From: Ceratodon purpureus
Lineage: Eukaryota; Streptophyta; Bryopsida; Pseudoditrichales; Ditrichaceae
Assembly: GCA_014871385.1 (NCBI GenBank)
Contig: CM026422.1
Location: forward strand, 13,622,228 to 13,686,227
Length of the DNA stretch: 64,000 bases
Reading direction: 5' to 3'
Shown here: in pieces, positions 39,518 to 51,015 of the stretch
Position numbering within the stretch: the stretch's first letter is position 1
Layout: each line of letters starts with the position of its first letter
Notes under the pieces: generated by a model
Seen by the model: only the letters and a program-made list of their open reading frames with translations
Told to the model about the DNA's origin: nothing
The model's database searches: none
Program-made: the position numbers and the translations under genes

Positions 39518-39915
39518 TATGTCAAACGGTCAAAGTAAAGATTGATGTCCACCCTTTAAGTGAAAAAAGAAAATTCCTAAAAAAAGATAAATTTTGTGGA
39601 GTGAACACTTTGTATTGAAAGAAGTTTTTTTGGGAAATCTTAAAGATGACAACATAAAATATTTATAGATAGTAATAGATGTATTTAACATGGCTGCCCA
39701 AATTGCCCACCAAATACAAACTTTCACTTTGGGTATTATTATTAATTTTTTAAATATCTAATTGAAAATAAAAATAAAAATAGATTCCCTCAAAGCCCTT
39801 GTTACGGCAAACATTCACAAAAAGTTTCAAAAAATCTCGATCTAAATTGAAGTTACAGATTCATGCCTAAACTCCAGAATAGCTCCTAGTGGGCTATTTG
39901 TCCTTTAGGGGTTAA

Positions 39916-40460
39916 GATATGGTGGAATATTTTAGCATTTTAAATAATAATTACAATTGTAGAAGATTCAAAATATCAACAAATTTGCATTTTAAAGTTT
40001 CTACTTCAATTTCTCATAAAACATAAATCCAAATAATCAATATAAATATCACAATATTTTTTAAATCAAAGAATTTTATTTATTTTTGAATTTTAGAAAA
40101 ATCTTTAATTTGCATAAGAAAGAGTCAAGCCCTTTTTGTATTTTGATTGCTCTTGAGGTGAAATTGTGCTCTATAAATAGATTTTTATTTTACAAGCTTA
40201 TATAACAAGGCGTGTGGGACCTCAAGGTTCACCTACAAATACAAAACTTGGAGATAATCAAAACTAAAGCATAGGGTTCAATTATATTTATCATCAGAGG
40301 ATAAATCCTAGATTAAATACAAATTACATAGCCAATCATTAGTGTGATTCACGCTAGAATTTCAGTTTCAAGGACTTTCCCAGGTGGTAACTTTCAACAA
40401 AAAACATATGTATACACCCACTTCTGTGCACTTAATGCTTAAATGGTAAGAAAATTGCAT
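39916..40460. other. AT-rich spacer with a duplicated segment
   Basis: 40208-40250 repeats a 40-bp phrase (GGACCTCAAGGTTCACCTAC and following) present at 36569-36608 inside element C. No gene recognised. Confidence 0.5.
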
Positions 40461-40640
40461 TCAATCCTCCTCCTCAGCATTCTAGTTTGCAATGTTGAAG
40501 TACCACAACTCGTACACATTCTTGTCCTTCTTGGACGCAATCATTTAGAGCCAATCCCTCACATTGTGCTTCCTCAAGTACTTCTATGTCAAGAACTTCA
40601 AATATCTATTAATGCCCATGCATGGATACTCTGAATCAAA
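40461..40640 (-). pseudogene. Ribosomal protein eL22 pseudogene fragment
   Basis: The minus strand reads RYLKFLT, stop, KYLRKHNVRDWL, stop, MIASKKDKNVYEL, then WYFNIAN, stop, NAEEED and a terminal stop at 40461-40463. This is the C-terminal half of cytosolic eL22 (family pattern: KRYLKYLTKKYLKK, LRDWLRVIA, YELRYFNI, acidic tail). In-frame stops show it is dead. No intron interrupts it, which fits a processed copy, but no poly-A tail was confirmed. Confidence 0.8.
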
Positions 40641-42025
40641 AAAATAAAGCATCATGGTGCCAAATATGTTATCCTTGTGAAGTTGTGAAATGGCGCAACT
40701 TTAGAAAAACTTTAGAGGTTCCATAAAAATACAAGATCATTTTCATTTGATCAGGTCTTTGTTATTAGATGAAGATTCAACTTAAGGGCCATATTCATAT
40801 TCTATTATTTAATGGTAATTGACTCACGATCTTTATTCTATACAATTTTTTCAAGTTTAATATCAGTAATAAAATCATATAATACTGAAGTTTATATTCA
40901 TATAAATCTTTTTGAAACATTTTGATCCACCACATATTACTCTGGAAAGAATTTTATCCCTTTTCATCAAAGGTCACATTACATGGAACTTCTTGTGTGA
41001 CATCACAAAACGCAATGGTGTCATTAAGGGTCGAATTTCAAACTACATTCATTTATTCCCAAACAATTACAATATTACTACAAAATTATGATATTACAAA
41101 GTATGATAAAAGGCAGATCAAAGTGTACATTGTTGGTCTCGGTAAAAGGTGTATCAATCATGGAAAAGCAAAGAGGTTGCAAACTCAACTTTCAACTGTC
41201 TGAGATTCCCAAGGGGCTTGCTGAAGCACCTTCGAAGGAGATCTGATATGCACAGGACATGGATCACGAATATTTGCCATCATTCAAGCATCAGGATTTA
41301 CACACGATCAGAAGTGATGCCTCTCATCGTGTGGGAATATCTTAATCCCAGATCTCAGTTTGGTGATCTTTTGAGTGTCTACCTGCAAGAATTACGGCCA
41401 GTTGGCAGGGTTGGATACCAGGGAAGTCGACATGAATTCGTGAACATGAAGTTGACATGAACAAAGCTAATGAGTTGGAGTTGATGGACGTGATTGTGCC
41501 AAAGGAGTTCGCTGCCTGCTTCGTGTTTCATGTGTCAGGTAGGCCGAGTTTATCCAACTGTAGATATTGTTGCAAGAGAATAAAATCTGGTGGATCAAGC
41601 TGTGAATGATAGTCAGCAGGAAAGGATGATGAAGCTGGAGGTGAAACTTAGTAATCAGTCTTGGAGTTGCTTTGTGCACACAAGCATGATGGATCATGGC
41701 CAAGGTGCTTCGCATCCCATGCACGCCACTTTAATGGATATGCGTTGAGAGCATATATACAGTACAATATGCCCATCGTCAAAAAGATTACTAAGGGTCA
41801 CCAGGTTGGAGACATATTCAGGGAGATTTTGCTGAATCCTCTTGGAATGGATGAGAGAGGAGTACACGACACACTGCTTGTGATTCGCATTGGAAATAGT
41901 AGACGTAGTCTTCTGAAGCCATTCAAACATATCGGTTCCTGAAGTGCAGTGAAGGAGATCAGGAGTACATGCTGGGAAGTACTACGGAGGCCAAGGTTTC
42001 TTCGATACTTCTAGTTCAGTCCTAT
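40641..42025. other. Unrecognised region with fragmentary open frames
   Basis: 41100-42000 has more balanced base composition and three plus-strand frames of 85-103 codons (40922-41203, 41149-41460, 41661-41942) that look like frameshifted gene remains. I recognise no family. AT-rich elsewhere. Confidence 0.3.
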
Positions 42026-42850
42026 CTAACCTAACCTACCTACCACACTAAAGCATTTGCAAAATATCAATTGCCGGATCATGGAAAGAGGAAGGGAGCT
42101 CTGCCGGTTTGGGACAGTGAGTAACAATCGAAGGAAGGTGACACACGTTTTCCGATAACCCTCTCCACTGTTGGAGCTCAAGCAGCGTCGTGAGTCCTTT
42201 GAACTTGCATAACGCATCGAGTTACAACCCCATGCTTGGAAAGCAAAGCAATCCAATAATCTGAGCTCACCCAAGTTGGATAGATTGCCCAGACACACCG
42301 GGATTCGTTCCATTCGATACCCGAGACGAGCAACGACATGACAGCAATTCAGTCTCGGGAGATATCACGATTCCTTGTCCAGATGATTAGTGCAAAGCTG
42401 ACGCATTCGGATCACTCCAATGCCTCTTTACAATCTCCGACACTTCTAAAGATCGAGAGTTATGAATTAAGAGACGTGTCCGATTTAATTAGCCAGGTTG
42501 TTGATGAACAATTCTCTGCAGCAAGATAATTACTTCCAATATGGCTTGACACAATTCCCAAGGTCACTGCCAACAGAGACATTCACCGGCACTAGATAAA
42601 TCAATTTCAGAGTAGCAACTGGAAGAAAGATCCTTCGGCCTTATTTAACTTCCCAGGCCCACCGAAAACGACAATCACCATTTCTCACCAGTCAGAGTAA
42701 AACATCAAGGCTGGTTCAAAACACGCACTGATCCTGGAAAAACTCAAACACCACTGCAAATTCAGCTCTTGGAGATCCTTGAGTCCACGTATTCAGTGTT
42801 CACACTCGAACCTCCCTCAAAGAGCTGCATATACTACAAGCGAGGGTCTT
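42026..42850 (-). pseudogene. Leucine-rich-repeat protein pseudogene fragment
   Basis: Minus-strand fragments in different frames include GLKDLQELNLQWCLS and IPVCLGNLSNLGELRLLDC. These are leucine-rich repeats of the type found in plant NLR immune receptors. Stops and frame changes lie between them. No nucleotide-binding domain is visible, so this is a remnant of the C-terminal LRR region only. Confidence 0.5.
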
Positions 42851-45654
42851 GAGTAAACTTAATCGACCCATGAACTTTGGAACTCTCACGGTAACGAACG
42901 CATCCAGAAAATCCTGTTGCGTCAGGAGCCTCCGCATCTCGGGAGGGACTTGTTTCGAACGGCCATTGAGGTTCGAATGCTGCAGCTCGTGGGATTAACT
43001 TAACCCAGTTTCAATTTCTGTTCAAGTGGAGTCCGTGCTGTGATGGAGATTGCTGTGCGCAAGCGCCATCACCTATGGCTTCGCAATGCCACTGTCTTTC
43101 TGTGAACCCGTCGGCGTTTAGAGTCTCTGCCTCGTATGGCTGTTCTGCATCTACAAGTTGCATTCTCGGGGTGACTCAGGAGCGGTGTCTATTTTCGGTT
43201 TGTTCCTCTTCCTTCTGGATATATTTTCTTAAACCCTAATTCGAGATTTCGTTTTCTGGCGTTTTTCGGTTTGTTTGCTGGAGTTTTTCTTGTGTTCTAG
43301 GTTTATGCGCGGATTCTTTCAACCGGAGGATTGCAAACATGAATTCTGCATTTTGGCTCTGAGCTCGTTTACTTGAATTGGAGACTGGGTAGTGTAGTGT
43401 TTATAGACTTAAAGAAAAGTATACGCAGCACATGTGGTCTGTGGGATTCAAGCCGTGGTCTCTGCGGCAACAATGTTGAACCCTGACGCTCCCATATCAT
43501 CGAGATCTCGCGCAACGTGTGCGTTCCCAGTGTTGGGAACGTAGGCATACTCTAGAGGTCCCATAAAAATATTATAATGGTAGTTGAGGGATGTAGTATA
43601 ATGGTGAGAATTTCCCATCAAGTAGAAATTTTAGAAGTTTGAAAATTCATTATCAAACTTGAAACAATTAAAACCTACATTCATTGGAAAAACCCAATTT
43701 TGAACAATTGTCATTTATAAGTTAATTAGATGATAAATGTTATTTGGTATTTGGATGATTAAACAATGTGTCCAAAGCATGTAAAGCAAAGGTGGTTTGT
43801 TCTCATATGAAACCCTAATCCTACAAATGCTCTCCGCATTTTTTATTTATTTTTCTTATCACAAACAAGTCGAAACGACTCTAGTTGTATGTCTCTTAAA
43901 TTTAGAATCGAGGAGGGAGTAGAGGGGGAGGGCCCACCATATGATTAAAACGAGGACGGGGTTTATTATCCGAGCATAGAGTACCCCTCTCCACAGCCAC
44001 ATGATCCAGAACTACTATAAAACAGCCTTAGAAAATTCTGACCTCATATACTTTTTACTGAATATTGTTCTCTCCACCTGCCAGGTTGATGTTCAACACA
44101 TCACCTCTTGCAGTGCCTACGGGGTTGCTTTTTACCCTACTCATCAAGCTCACTTGCAGAAGCTTTTCTCAACAAATGCGATGGTTTCTGAAATATAATG
44201 TTACCCATTTCGAAGGATTATCTATGGTAAAGCGTCCAATGATGGCGCAAATTTCAGCCTGGTAAATCTACTGCGAAATTAACAGTGCAAATAATTTTCA
44301 TGCATGGGGAAATTAAGTGAAAAGTTGGAGCAAGTGGAATCATCATTTTTGGATTCTTCTACAATTAGTTATGAAATTTTGAAGCTGGATTCATAGGTGT
44401 TTCTAAAATGGTGCCCTAAAATGGCACCCTATAGTGTTTTCCATTAGTACATCATACTGTTGGGTGGGGAAGCTATTATGTACCTCTCAGGGAAGATGAC
44501 TAGAGCTCCATTTTTGGCACTGCTCCATTTTAGAGCATTCTACCATAAACTAACAACCATACTCCATGCAAGTCCGGCATCCCCTTTTGCAATCGCAATG
44601 GATGCTCCCCTAACTAACGTTTCAGGGAACTGGGTCCAGATTACTTCCTTCACCTTTCGTACTATCCATCCTGAATCTCGTCACATAAGATCAAAGCCTA
44701 GCGCTCTCCCCATGAGGTGTTTTTAATTTAGCTTTTGGTTACTTCTAGTTACCCCCCTTAAGTCCAGGGACCTCTGGTTCCCTTAGCAGTTGTATCGTGT
44801 CTTTGCAGTAATACCAAAGTGTTACGTGTCTTCCAAAAAAAAAAAAAAAAAAAGCCTAGTGCTCTGAAACAGACTCCTTAATCCACCTCTCAACTCTACT
44901 CTCCTAACCTCTACAATGCCACACCTCAAAAACCAACGAATTTAGATATCCCTCACTACAAATTCCGAATGAACATGTAAAGTTCAAAGTAAACTGCACA
45001 ACTTGATATGTGCACATTTTGATGCATTCTAGTCAAAGTTTAGCCTTCATTGAAATGAGGGTCTAAGAGGTCAAACTATATGGGTCAAGAAAATTCATTG
45101 CAACGCCACTATAAAGCAAAATATAGGAAGCAGTATCTTCACTGTAAACACAATTTCCATGTCTGAGGCATACATATTGATGCTGATATGCTACACAACA
45201 TAAGAACCCTGAAAGCAAATTCCAAATGCACGGAGAACATCTTTAGAATCGCTCCAAGAGGGAAACATCACAACATCCTGCACCTTCTTCACGCGATCCG
45301 AAGCTGGTTAAAGAAGTAGACAAAAGCCACCGCGCACACAATATAGAGTACCCAGAAAGACGGTGCTTCTATTGCTTCATGTTCATAGCATAATGATTAT
45401 TACCAGCTCTCGTTCAGCAGGCACAAGTATCATACCCGAGCCATTCACGCTGAAAATGATGAAAACCCTACTGTTGGCACAGAGCAACCGAAGTAAAATA
45501 GAATTCTGAAAATTCACGATTGCAGAGTTACAGAATCTTGAATTGATCGGAAAGGCAAGGGGAGGTACGGGCAGACTTCTGAAGAGCACGGATCACGAGT
45601 CTCATCTATCTCACAGCAAGCAGTATGCATATTCACGACGATGTAAATCCAAAA
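42851..45654. other. Intergenic stretch with a promoter-like block and a retroposon-like tail
   Basis: 43020-43340 is pyrimidine-rich and leader-like, with a telo-box AAACCCTAA at 43231-43239, but no gene follows it on the plus strand. A poly-A run at 44836-44854 ends a block (about 44400-44835) that may be a retroposed sequence; its 88-codon frame (44460-44726) is unrecognised. The remainder is AT-rich. Confidence 0.35.
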
Positions 45655-46287
45655 TCAATCTTCAACAGCCCTCATGGTACCTGCCACATCGAAAACCAAC
45701 ATCAGCGCCTCACCAAATTCTTAATTCCCTGAGAAAAAAAATAACCCCTTTCAAATTACCACATTAGAAGCAGAATGAAATTCCTCCAAAGGAACACGAT
45801 TTCGTGATAAGATAACAAACATGGAACAATAAACTTCACCATCGCCTCAAAACCTCTCCAGCAAGTTTTTTCAAAACCCTGGCAAAATTTATCCGTAGGC
45901 TAGGGTTCAAGACCAATGACGCATAAATGCAAATTCAGTTTCAGCATGCATTCTCACCAATGTAACGCTTATTGTTAGCAGTCTTCACTTCAGACAACTT
46001 CTTATCTAGATCCTCCTCCAAACGAACCTCCCACTTGGCCACTGCATTCCCGAACCCAGCTCCCAATCCCATCGCCAGCAGATGCTCCCACGGATCTGAA
46101 CACAGACATTCCAAACCCACAACCTCAAATTCAACCCGCTGTACACTACTCGGCATTACAAACCCAACAACCTCGAGACGGAACGTGGAAACTCACGGCG
46201 CATGAGGGGCAGCTTGCGCACTCCGTTGGAGTAGAACTGGACGCTCAATCCCATTATGGCGCCCACCATGGTTGCAGTGGCCACCAT
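45655..46287 (-). CDS. Small conserved plant protein of unknown function, 84 aa
   Basis: Three exons (46287-46197, 46095-45958, 45680-45655) join in phase to 85 codons. The product has a hydrophobic N-terminus (MVGAIMGLSVQFYSNGVRKL), then LMRHPWEHLLAMGLGAGF built across intron 1, then a charged segment with EEDLDKKLSEVKTANNKRY and a short acidic end. It resembles small plant proteins I remember with the pattern SVQFYSN..RKxPYMRHPWEH but cannot name. One membrane segment and a soluble helix are likely. The last exon (9 codons) is the least certain. A telo-box lies about 100 bp upstream, which suggests a housekeeping promoter. Confidence 0.7.
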
Positions 46288-46383
46288 GGTCGCTGGTGTT
46301 GATGCCGGAGAGGACAACGACGGGGTAGAACGCGAGCGTGTAGATGACGAAGGTCTGCGCGAGCAAACAACAACAATAACAAC

Positions 46384-46392
46384 AAACCCTAA
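46384..46392. promoter_or_regulatory. Telo-box AAACCCTAA
   Basis: The word AAACCCTAA lies about 100 bp upstream of the minus-strand start at 46287. Telo-boxes are common in promoters of plant ribosomal and housekeeping genes. Function here is inferred from position. Confidence 0.45.
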
Positions 46393-46595
46393 TCCCTCGC
46401 CAGAAGCACCGAAACTTTTCTCGAGTCTAGTATTTGCTTCTCACTTCGCACTGGGGAAGTCGATGGGTGCCGTGGATGGATGTTCTTTAGATGAAGGGTC
46501 TCATCTTAGTTCAAGTGTTGGTCTTAGAATCATCCTTCGGTGCTAATTTCATTGGGCATAATAGTGAAGGGAGAGCCCCTTGCGGTAGGGGCTTA

Positions 46596-46971
46596 GAGCA
46601 TCTGCACCGGCGGTCGTCAAGCCGGGCTCTCCAAAAGTTGTTTAGCGCGGCCTGAAGCATCCTCCTCGTGGGCGAGTGGTCTGTTTCCGCAGCGATGCCC
46701 TTCAACACTCACTCTTCAAGCTTCAACGTGATGACACGTACGTGGCTGGGACTCCCGAGATTCAGTTTCTTGTCTCGAAGTCTGCTCCTGAGAGCCGATA
46801 ATCACAGCCAAGGGCCCTTGCTTGACATTGGAGGTTCCAAAGCCCGGGTAGAAATATAGCGCGGCCTCAACCTTGAAAACACGCTTTGGAGCATCGGTGC
46901 GGCACTGTGTAGCATGCAGCCCCTCGGAACTCACCTCTTTAGAAGCTTGTGGACCACCGGTGCAGATGCCC
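46596..46971. mobile_element. Tourist-like MITE with TTA target duplication (376 bp)
   Basis: Left end GAGCATCTGCACCGGCGGTC and right end GGACCACCGGTGCAGATGCCC are inverted repeats flanked by TTA at 46593-46595 and 46972-46974. A 3-bp TTA duplication and G-starting ends fit PIF/Harbinger (Tourist) elements. Further imperfect inverted sequence outside (GGGAGAGCCCCTTGCGG and GCGAGGGGCTCTC) suggests a larger nested structure from about 46553 to 47051. Confidence 0.75.
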
Positions 46972-47295
46972 TTATGGGCTTGGAGGGATTCTAAGGCGGA
47001 GGGCCTCCTAGCAAGTATCTTCAATGCGAGGGGCTCTCTTGGCCTAATGCCTTGTAAATTTTCTCGTGCGGGAAAAAATTTGTTCAAAAACCTAGGAGGT
47101 TCCTTTACCATACCTCCTGTTACTTGAGATGCTCATGATCGGTTTAAAAAATAAAATAGATAGTGGGAGTTGTGTTCAATTTGTTACTCCACCACTTTTT
47201 TATCTAATAAATGTTTTAAAACTAGTCCAAAATTAAATAGACATGATTCTGGATATATTTATTTGGCTATCAAACGACGCCAAAGGATACACAAG

Positions 47296-48032
47296 GGGGA
47301 GAGCACAATAAAGTGGACCACAAAGTGCAATATGTGATCACTAAGAAGTGAATATGAAGTGTGCTGTTTTTTAAAGCTCAAAGCTGATTTTGAGCATTTT
47401 GGTGAAGTTTTTGAGCATTTTAGTCACTTTCTAGGGTGTCATAAGGTATCTTACACGCATCTTCATAAAACAAACATCCTCAATTGAAACTAAATTTGAC
47501 CACTAGTTCTAAATCATGAAAATGAACTTTTCCGAAGTCTTAATTTCTTCATTTGGTGCCCTCTATTGTCTTTAGAGGATGTTATTTCCAATTTAAAAAA
47601 CAATGTTCGGTGAAAAAAAACTAACAAAAAGTACCGCCAAAGTGACCCTCGTAAAAAACATCCCAGATATACTTCTCGTCCGTCCAAACTTCCGAACGAA
47701 GTGGATGGTGCCCATTTCCACAACCACAATTCACAAATGGAGGGCACCATCCGCTCGAAAGTGTTTTCTAACAAAGTTTGCATTCTTTTCTAGCCACTTT
47801 TTCAAATGACTGCATTCACTTTGTCGCACTTTGAGGTACTCGTAGGGCATCGTAAACACCTTACCTTCTTATGCAAATTTCCAGGACTCAAGATGACCGA
47901 GTCTATTTTCTATATCCCATCCCGCTTTCAACATATCAAAAACTTATATGGCACTTTTCTTAGTGTTTACAACAATGGCTGAAATTGGCAATGAGCTAAG
48001 CACTTTTGTGGTCCACTTTATTGTGCTTCCCC
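47296..48032. mobile_element. Inverted-repeat element (737 bp)
   Basis: Left end GGGGAGAGCACAATAAAGTG and right end CACTTTATTGTGCTTCCCC continue as a terminal inverted repeat of about 33 bp (GGACCACAAAGTGC in the left arm). An internal hairpin (GTGGATGGTGCCCATTT and AATGGAGGGCACCATCC) lies near 47700-47757. The flanks share CACAA but no clean target duplication is evident. No coding capacity; hAT- or MULE-type MITE possible. Confidence 0.75.
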
Positions 48033-48680
48033 TCACAAATAAAGTTTCTAAGTATAATGCGTGCTATTGTTGAATTTTTTTTATCTTCATCTTATGTCTC
48101 ACTTCCATTCATAATGATCATCTGTAAGAACACAATAATCATCATAATAATCCCTCTAAATACCTGCAAATTATTCATTGAATGAAATAAAGCCATGAGT
48201 TGTGTTGTCTATTACATCAACCTCTAAGCTTGATGATTTAGTGATTCAACTCCATCGTACCTACCACATCTTTAAAACAACAAATCACTTAGATGCACCA
48301 CAACACTGCTAGCAAATCCGCCATTTTTCATTCCAAAGAACGTGGTTAAGTGATAACACAACCAATCCGCGCATAGAAGAGAGGCCCGCATCATTGTCTA
48401 TTGTGACCGATTCGATTGCTTTCTCCAATGCAGTCTCCTACTCTAGTTGTTTCACCGCTTTTTTTGAATGGAATAAGACCCCTTTCCTTGCCGTGAAAGC
48501 GTATGCCATTTTATTTCTTCAACAACAAATATAACATATATGTTACAAGTCTCCAACTTCAACAATGCAGGTGCCTTTCACTTTCAACTCTATATCCTAC
48601 TTAAATTTTTTTATTCCTTCCTCCAGCACTAATACATGCAAAAGACTTTTTACTCAGTTGTCTGTTTGCTCAGAAAAATA
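48033..48680. other. Spacer
   Basis: AT-rich, nothing recognised. Confidence 0.4.
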
Positions 48681-49536
48681 TTAATCCCTAAAGCATCAAC
48701 TCAATAAAAATGGCTTGATTTAAGGTTTGGTCAGGCTCCCCATGAGTCAATTTTTAAAGGATGAAGCTCTTATTTTGGCACAATAAAGACAATTATCATA
48801 TTTTTTGAACAAGACCATTCATGCTTCAAAATTCCTCGCTTCAGAATTCCTCATATTTTAGGAGATATTCCCAGTCAAAGTTTGAAAACACTATTAGGGC
48901 ATACTAAAATCTGCCCAAAATTGCATTATATGCTCAAAATGCGCCTAAAATTAATAGGATCACAAGAACTTAAATTATTCACCAAACTTTGACATCTTGC
49001 TATTTTCAAGTCTTGTTTTTTGAACATGTAAATAAGATTTGAAGGCATGATCTCATTGCTTGGATTTTCAATCCAATAATTCTCCATATGCTTTTTTTAC
49101 TATCATAGACCGGCCTTTGTATTTGAATTTCAGCATACCTCTATGTGAAAATTCAAGCATTTTTTTAGGTTTTATAGGTTGTATGAGGGAAACAAATGCA
49201 TGGATATATTCCTAACCCATTTAGGAACAAGAATTTGAAGAGCCTCACATCAAATTTGCTTTCAAAATTGGTTCTTTTGGCTCTCAAAACACTTGAAATA
49301 TATTTTGCAACAAGGAAAGAAAATTTATTTTTTCAACTTAGAACATTACGATCTCATAACCGGAAAGGAGTTTGAATCTAATATTTGGGGTACATGTACA
49401 TATACAAGTAAGGTACTAGATCCTATGGTTATTCTTTCTAAAATACATCAAAAATTGAAAACTTACTCTTTGTATTGAAAGAGGTCAATTTTGAGAGTTT
49501 TTGGTAGTTTTGAGGCCGTTTGACTTTAGGAGTTAA
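48681..49536. mobile_element. TTAA-flanked element E (856 bp)
   Basis: Starts TTAA-TCCCTAAAGC and ends CTTTAGGAG-TTAA. Reverse-complement homologue of element A (21413-22254) over nearly the whole length. No coding capacity. Confidence 0.85.
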
Positions 49537-50657
49537 GAACTACATCAAGCTTGCCCGTTGCCCATTACTTTGTGGTTTGTGGGTATACAAAAATATGAGA
49601 TCTTGAAAATATTTTATGAGCACTTTCTCAAACTTAATCAAATGTAATCTGATCACTAGTAGTAAACCATTTTGCTTGTCACTTACTATTCTCAGCAAAA
49701 AGGAACTTGTTGAATAGAAATGGTTTCATGCAACAAGAAAAAGTTCACAATTCCATGTTTCAATAAGTGAAAAGCAACAGATTGAAGTTGAGAAGCAACA
49801 TCCAATGACAAAGTGAATGAAAGTCATATTCTTGAAGAGGGTTTCCTTGTAGCCATCCCTAAGTTCCATCAAACAAAAAATTTAACCGGAATAAGAATTC
49901 ATAACTTATAGTATTCAAGTCTAGCAGACTTGACAAGTCCAAATTTGATACAAATATTCTAAAGCAGGCTACTTCTAGACAAAAAGACAATAACCGTTTC
50001 TCATAATTGACGGTTTTAATATAGAGGTCATGACATGAATACGTCCAAAGCGACCGCGAAGCCGTAGGCTTGCAACCTGTACAGAAACTAAAGCATAGGA
50101 ACAACTACGACATTGAGTGATCATATCGAATTAAACGAGCTGGCGGTCTCATGATGACTTGAGGATTGCTAGCTCTAGGCTCAATATTTAGAGTTGTATT
50201 GCCCAAGTCTAGGACTAAATTAGCTTCAAGCAGATTCAAGTGCGTCTTCTGTAATTGTGGCGAATACATAACAAATGGGGGTTTTGTTGGTTACCTTTTC
50301 ATTTTTCAACCCCGAAGAGGATTTCAAAGTGAATACAAAACGAATGAGGTATGCTGTACACGGCCTCGACATCCGGCTGCTCCACGGATTCACTGCTACG
50401 TCTGTGCTTGATGGCGTGGAGTACAAAAAACATGTTGAGTGCAACCATTGATTAATTGTTAAATTGAGTTTCTATTAGAGTTTGAAAGTTTGTTCACAGA
50501 TTGACAATTAGTTCCTTCTGAACGTCAGATTATCCACGCCCTAGTCAAATGATTCTTATTGCTATTACTATTAGTCGCACATGACCATGTGTTGTGGCGA
50601 CATGTGCACCTATCTTATCTTCACCTTCGACGTTGTGTCTTTGTGAATCTTTAATTT
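49537..50657. other. Intergenic stretch
   Basis: No gene recognised. Open frames near 49859-50104 (-) and 50166-50444 (both strands) overlap and have no family motif. Confidence 0.4.
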
Positions 50658-50839
50658 GCACTCTGAATAGCCCATTCAAGCAAGTCGGACTCTGGCCCTG
50701 TAGTGATTTCTTCCATGGCAAGCCGTTTTCAAGAGATGAATAATTGTTCTTAACTCTTACTAATCTTTATATAAACTTTCGCGATGACATTTTTTTCATC
50801 CAATACATGACTGGTCCACGTCATATTTTCATCCACACC

Positions 50840-50911
50840 GCGTTTGTAGTCCGACGGTTAGGATAATTGCCTTCCAAGCAATGGACCCGGGTTCGACTCC
50901 CGGCAGACGCA
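50840..50911 (+). tRNA. tRNA-Gly(UCC), left arm
   Basis: 72 nt. Acceptor stem GCGTTTG pairs with CAGACGC, with A as discriminator. Anticodon loop CTTCCAA sits on the stem ATTGC/GCAAT, giving anticodon UCC. T-arm CCGGGTTCGACTCCCGG. No intron. Ten bases separate it from tRNA-Asn. Confidence 0.95.
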
Positions 50912-50920
50912 ACACTCCCT

Positions 50921-50937
50921 GCTGGAATAGCTCAGTT

Positions 50938-50970
<33 letters not shown>

Positions 50971-50994
50971 GAGGTTCGACCCCTCCTTCTAGCG
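50921..50994 (+). tRNA. tRNA-Asn(GUU), left arm
   Basis: 74 nt. Acceptor GCTGGAA pairs with TTCTAGC, G discriminator. Anticodon loop CTGTTAA gives GUU. T-arm GGAGGTTCGACCCCTCC. No intron. Its 3' end is the source of the repeats that follow. Confidence 0.95.
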
Positions 50995-51015
50995 AAGACC
51001 TTTTAATTTCTTTAA

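Larger units (their letters stand above)
36065..39915. mobile_element. Composite TTAA-flanked element C (3851 bp)
   Basis: Left end TTAA-CCCCTAAAGTTCC and right end GTCCTTTAGGGG-TTAA have the same end sequences as the small copies, and the last 60 bp resemble those of element B. Between them lies a decayed PIF1-like helicase gene, itself interrupted by element D. Either the helicase block inserted into, or was captured by, a TTAA element, or two independent ends happen to flank it. Confidence 0.55.

Noticed and set aside
41149..41942. Beta-lactamase-like or other enzyme fragment in plus-strand frames
   Set aside because: A stretch resembling IF..ILLNPLGM was seen, but no catalytic motif or second matching block supports it.
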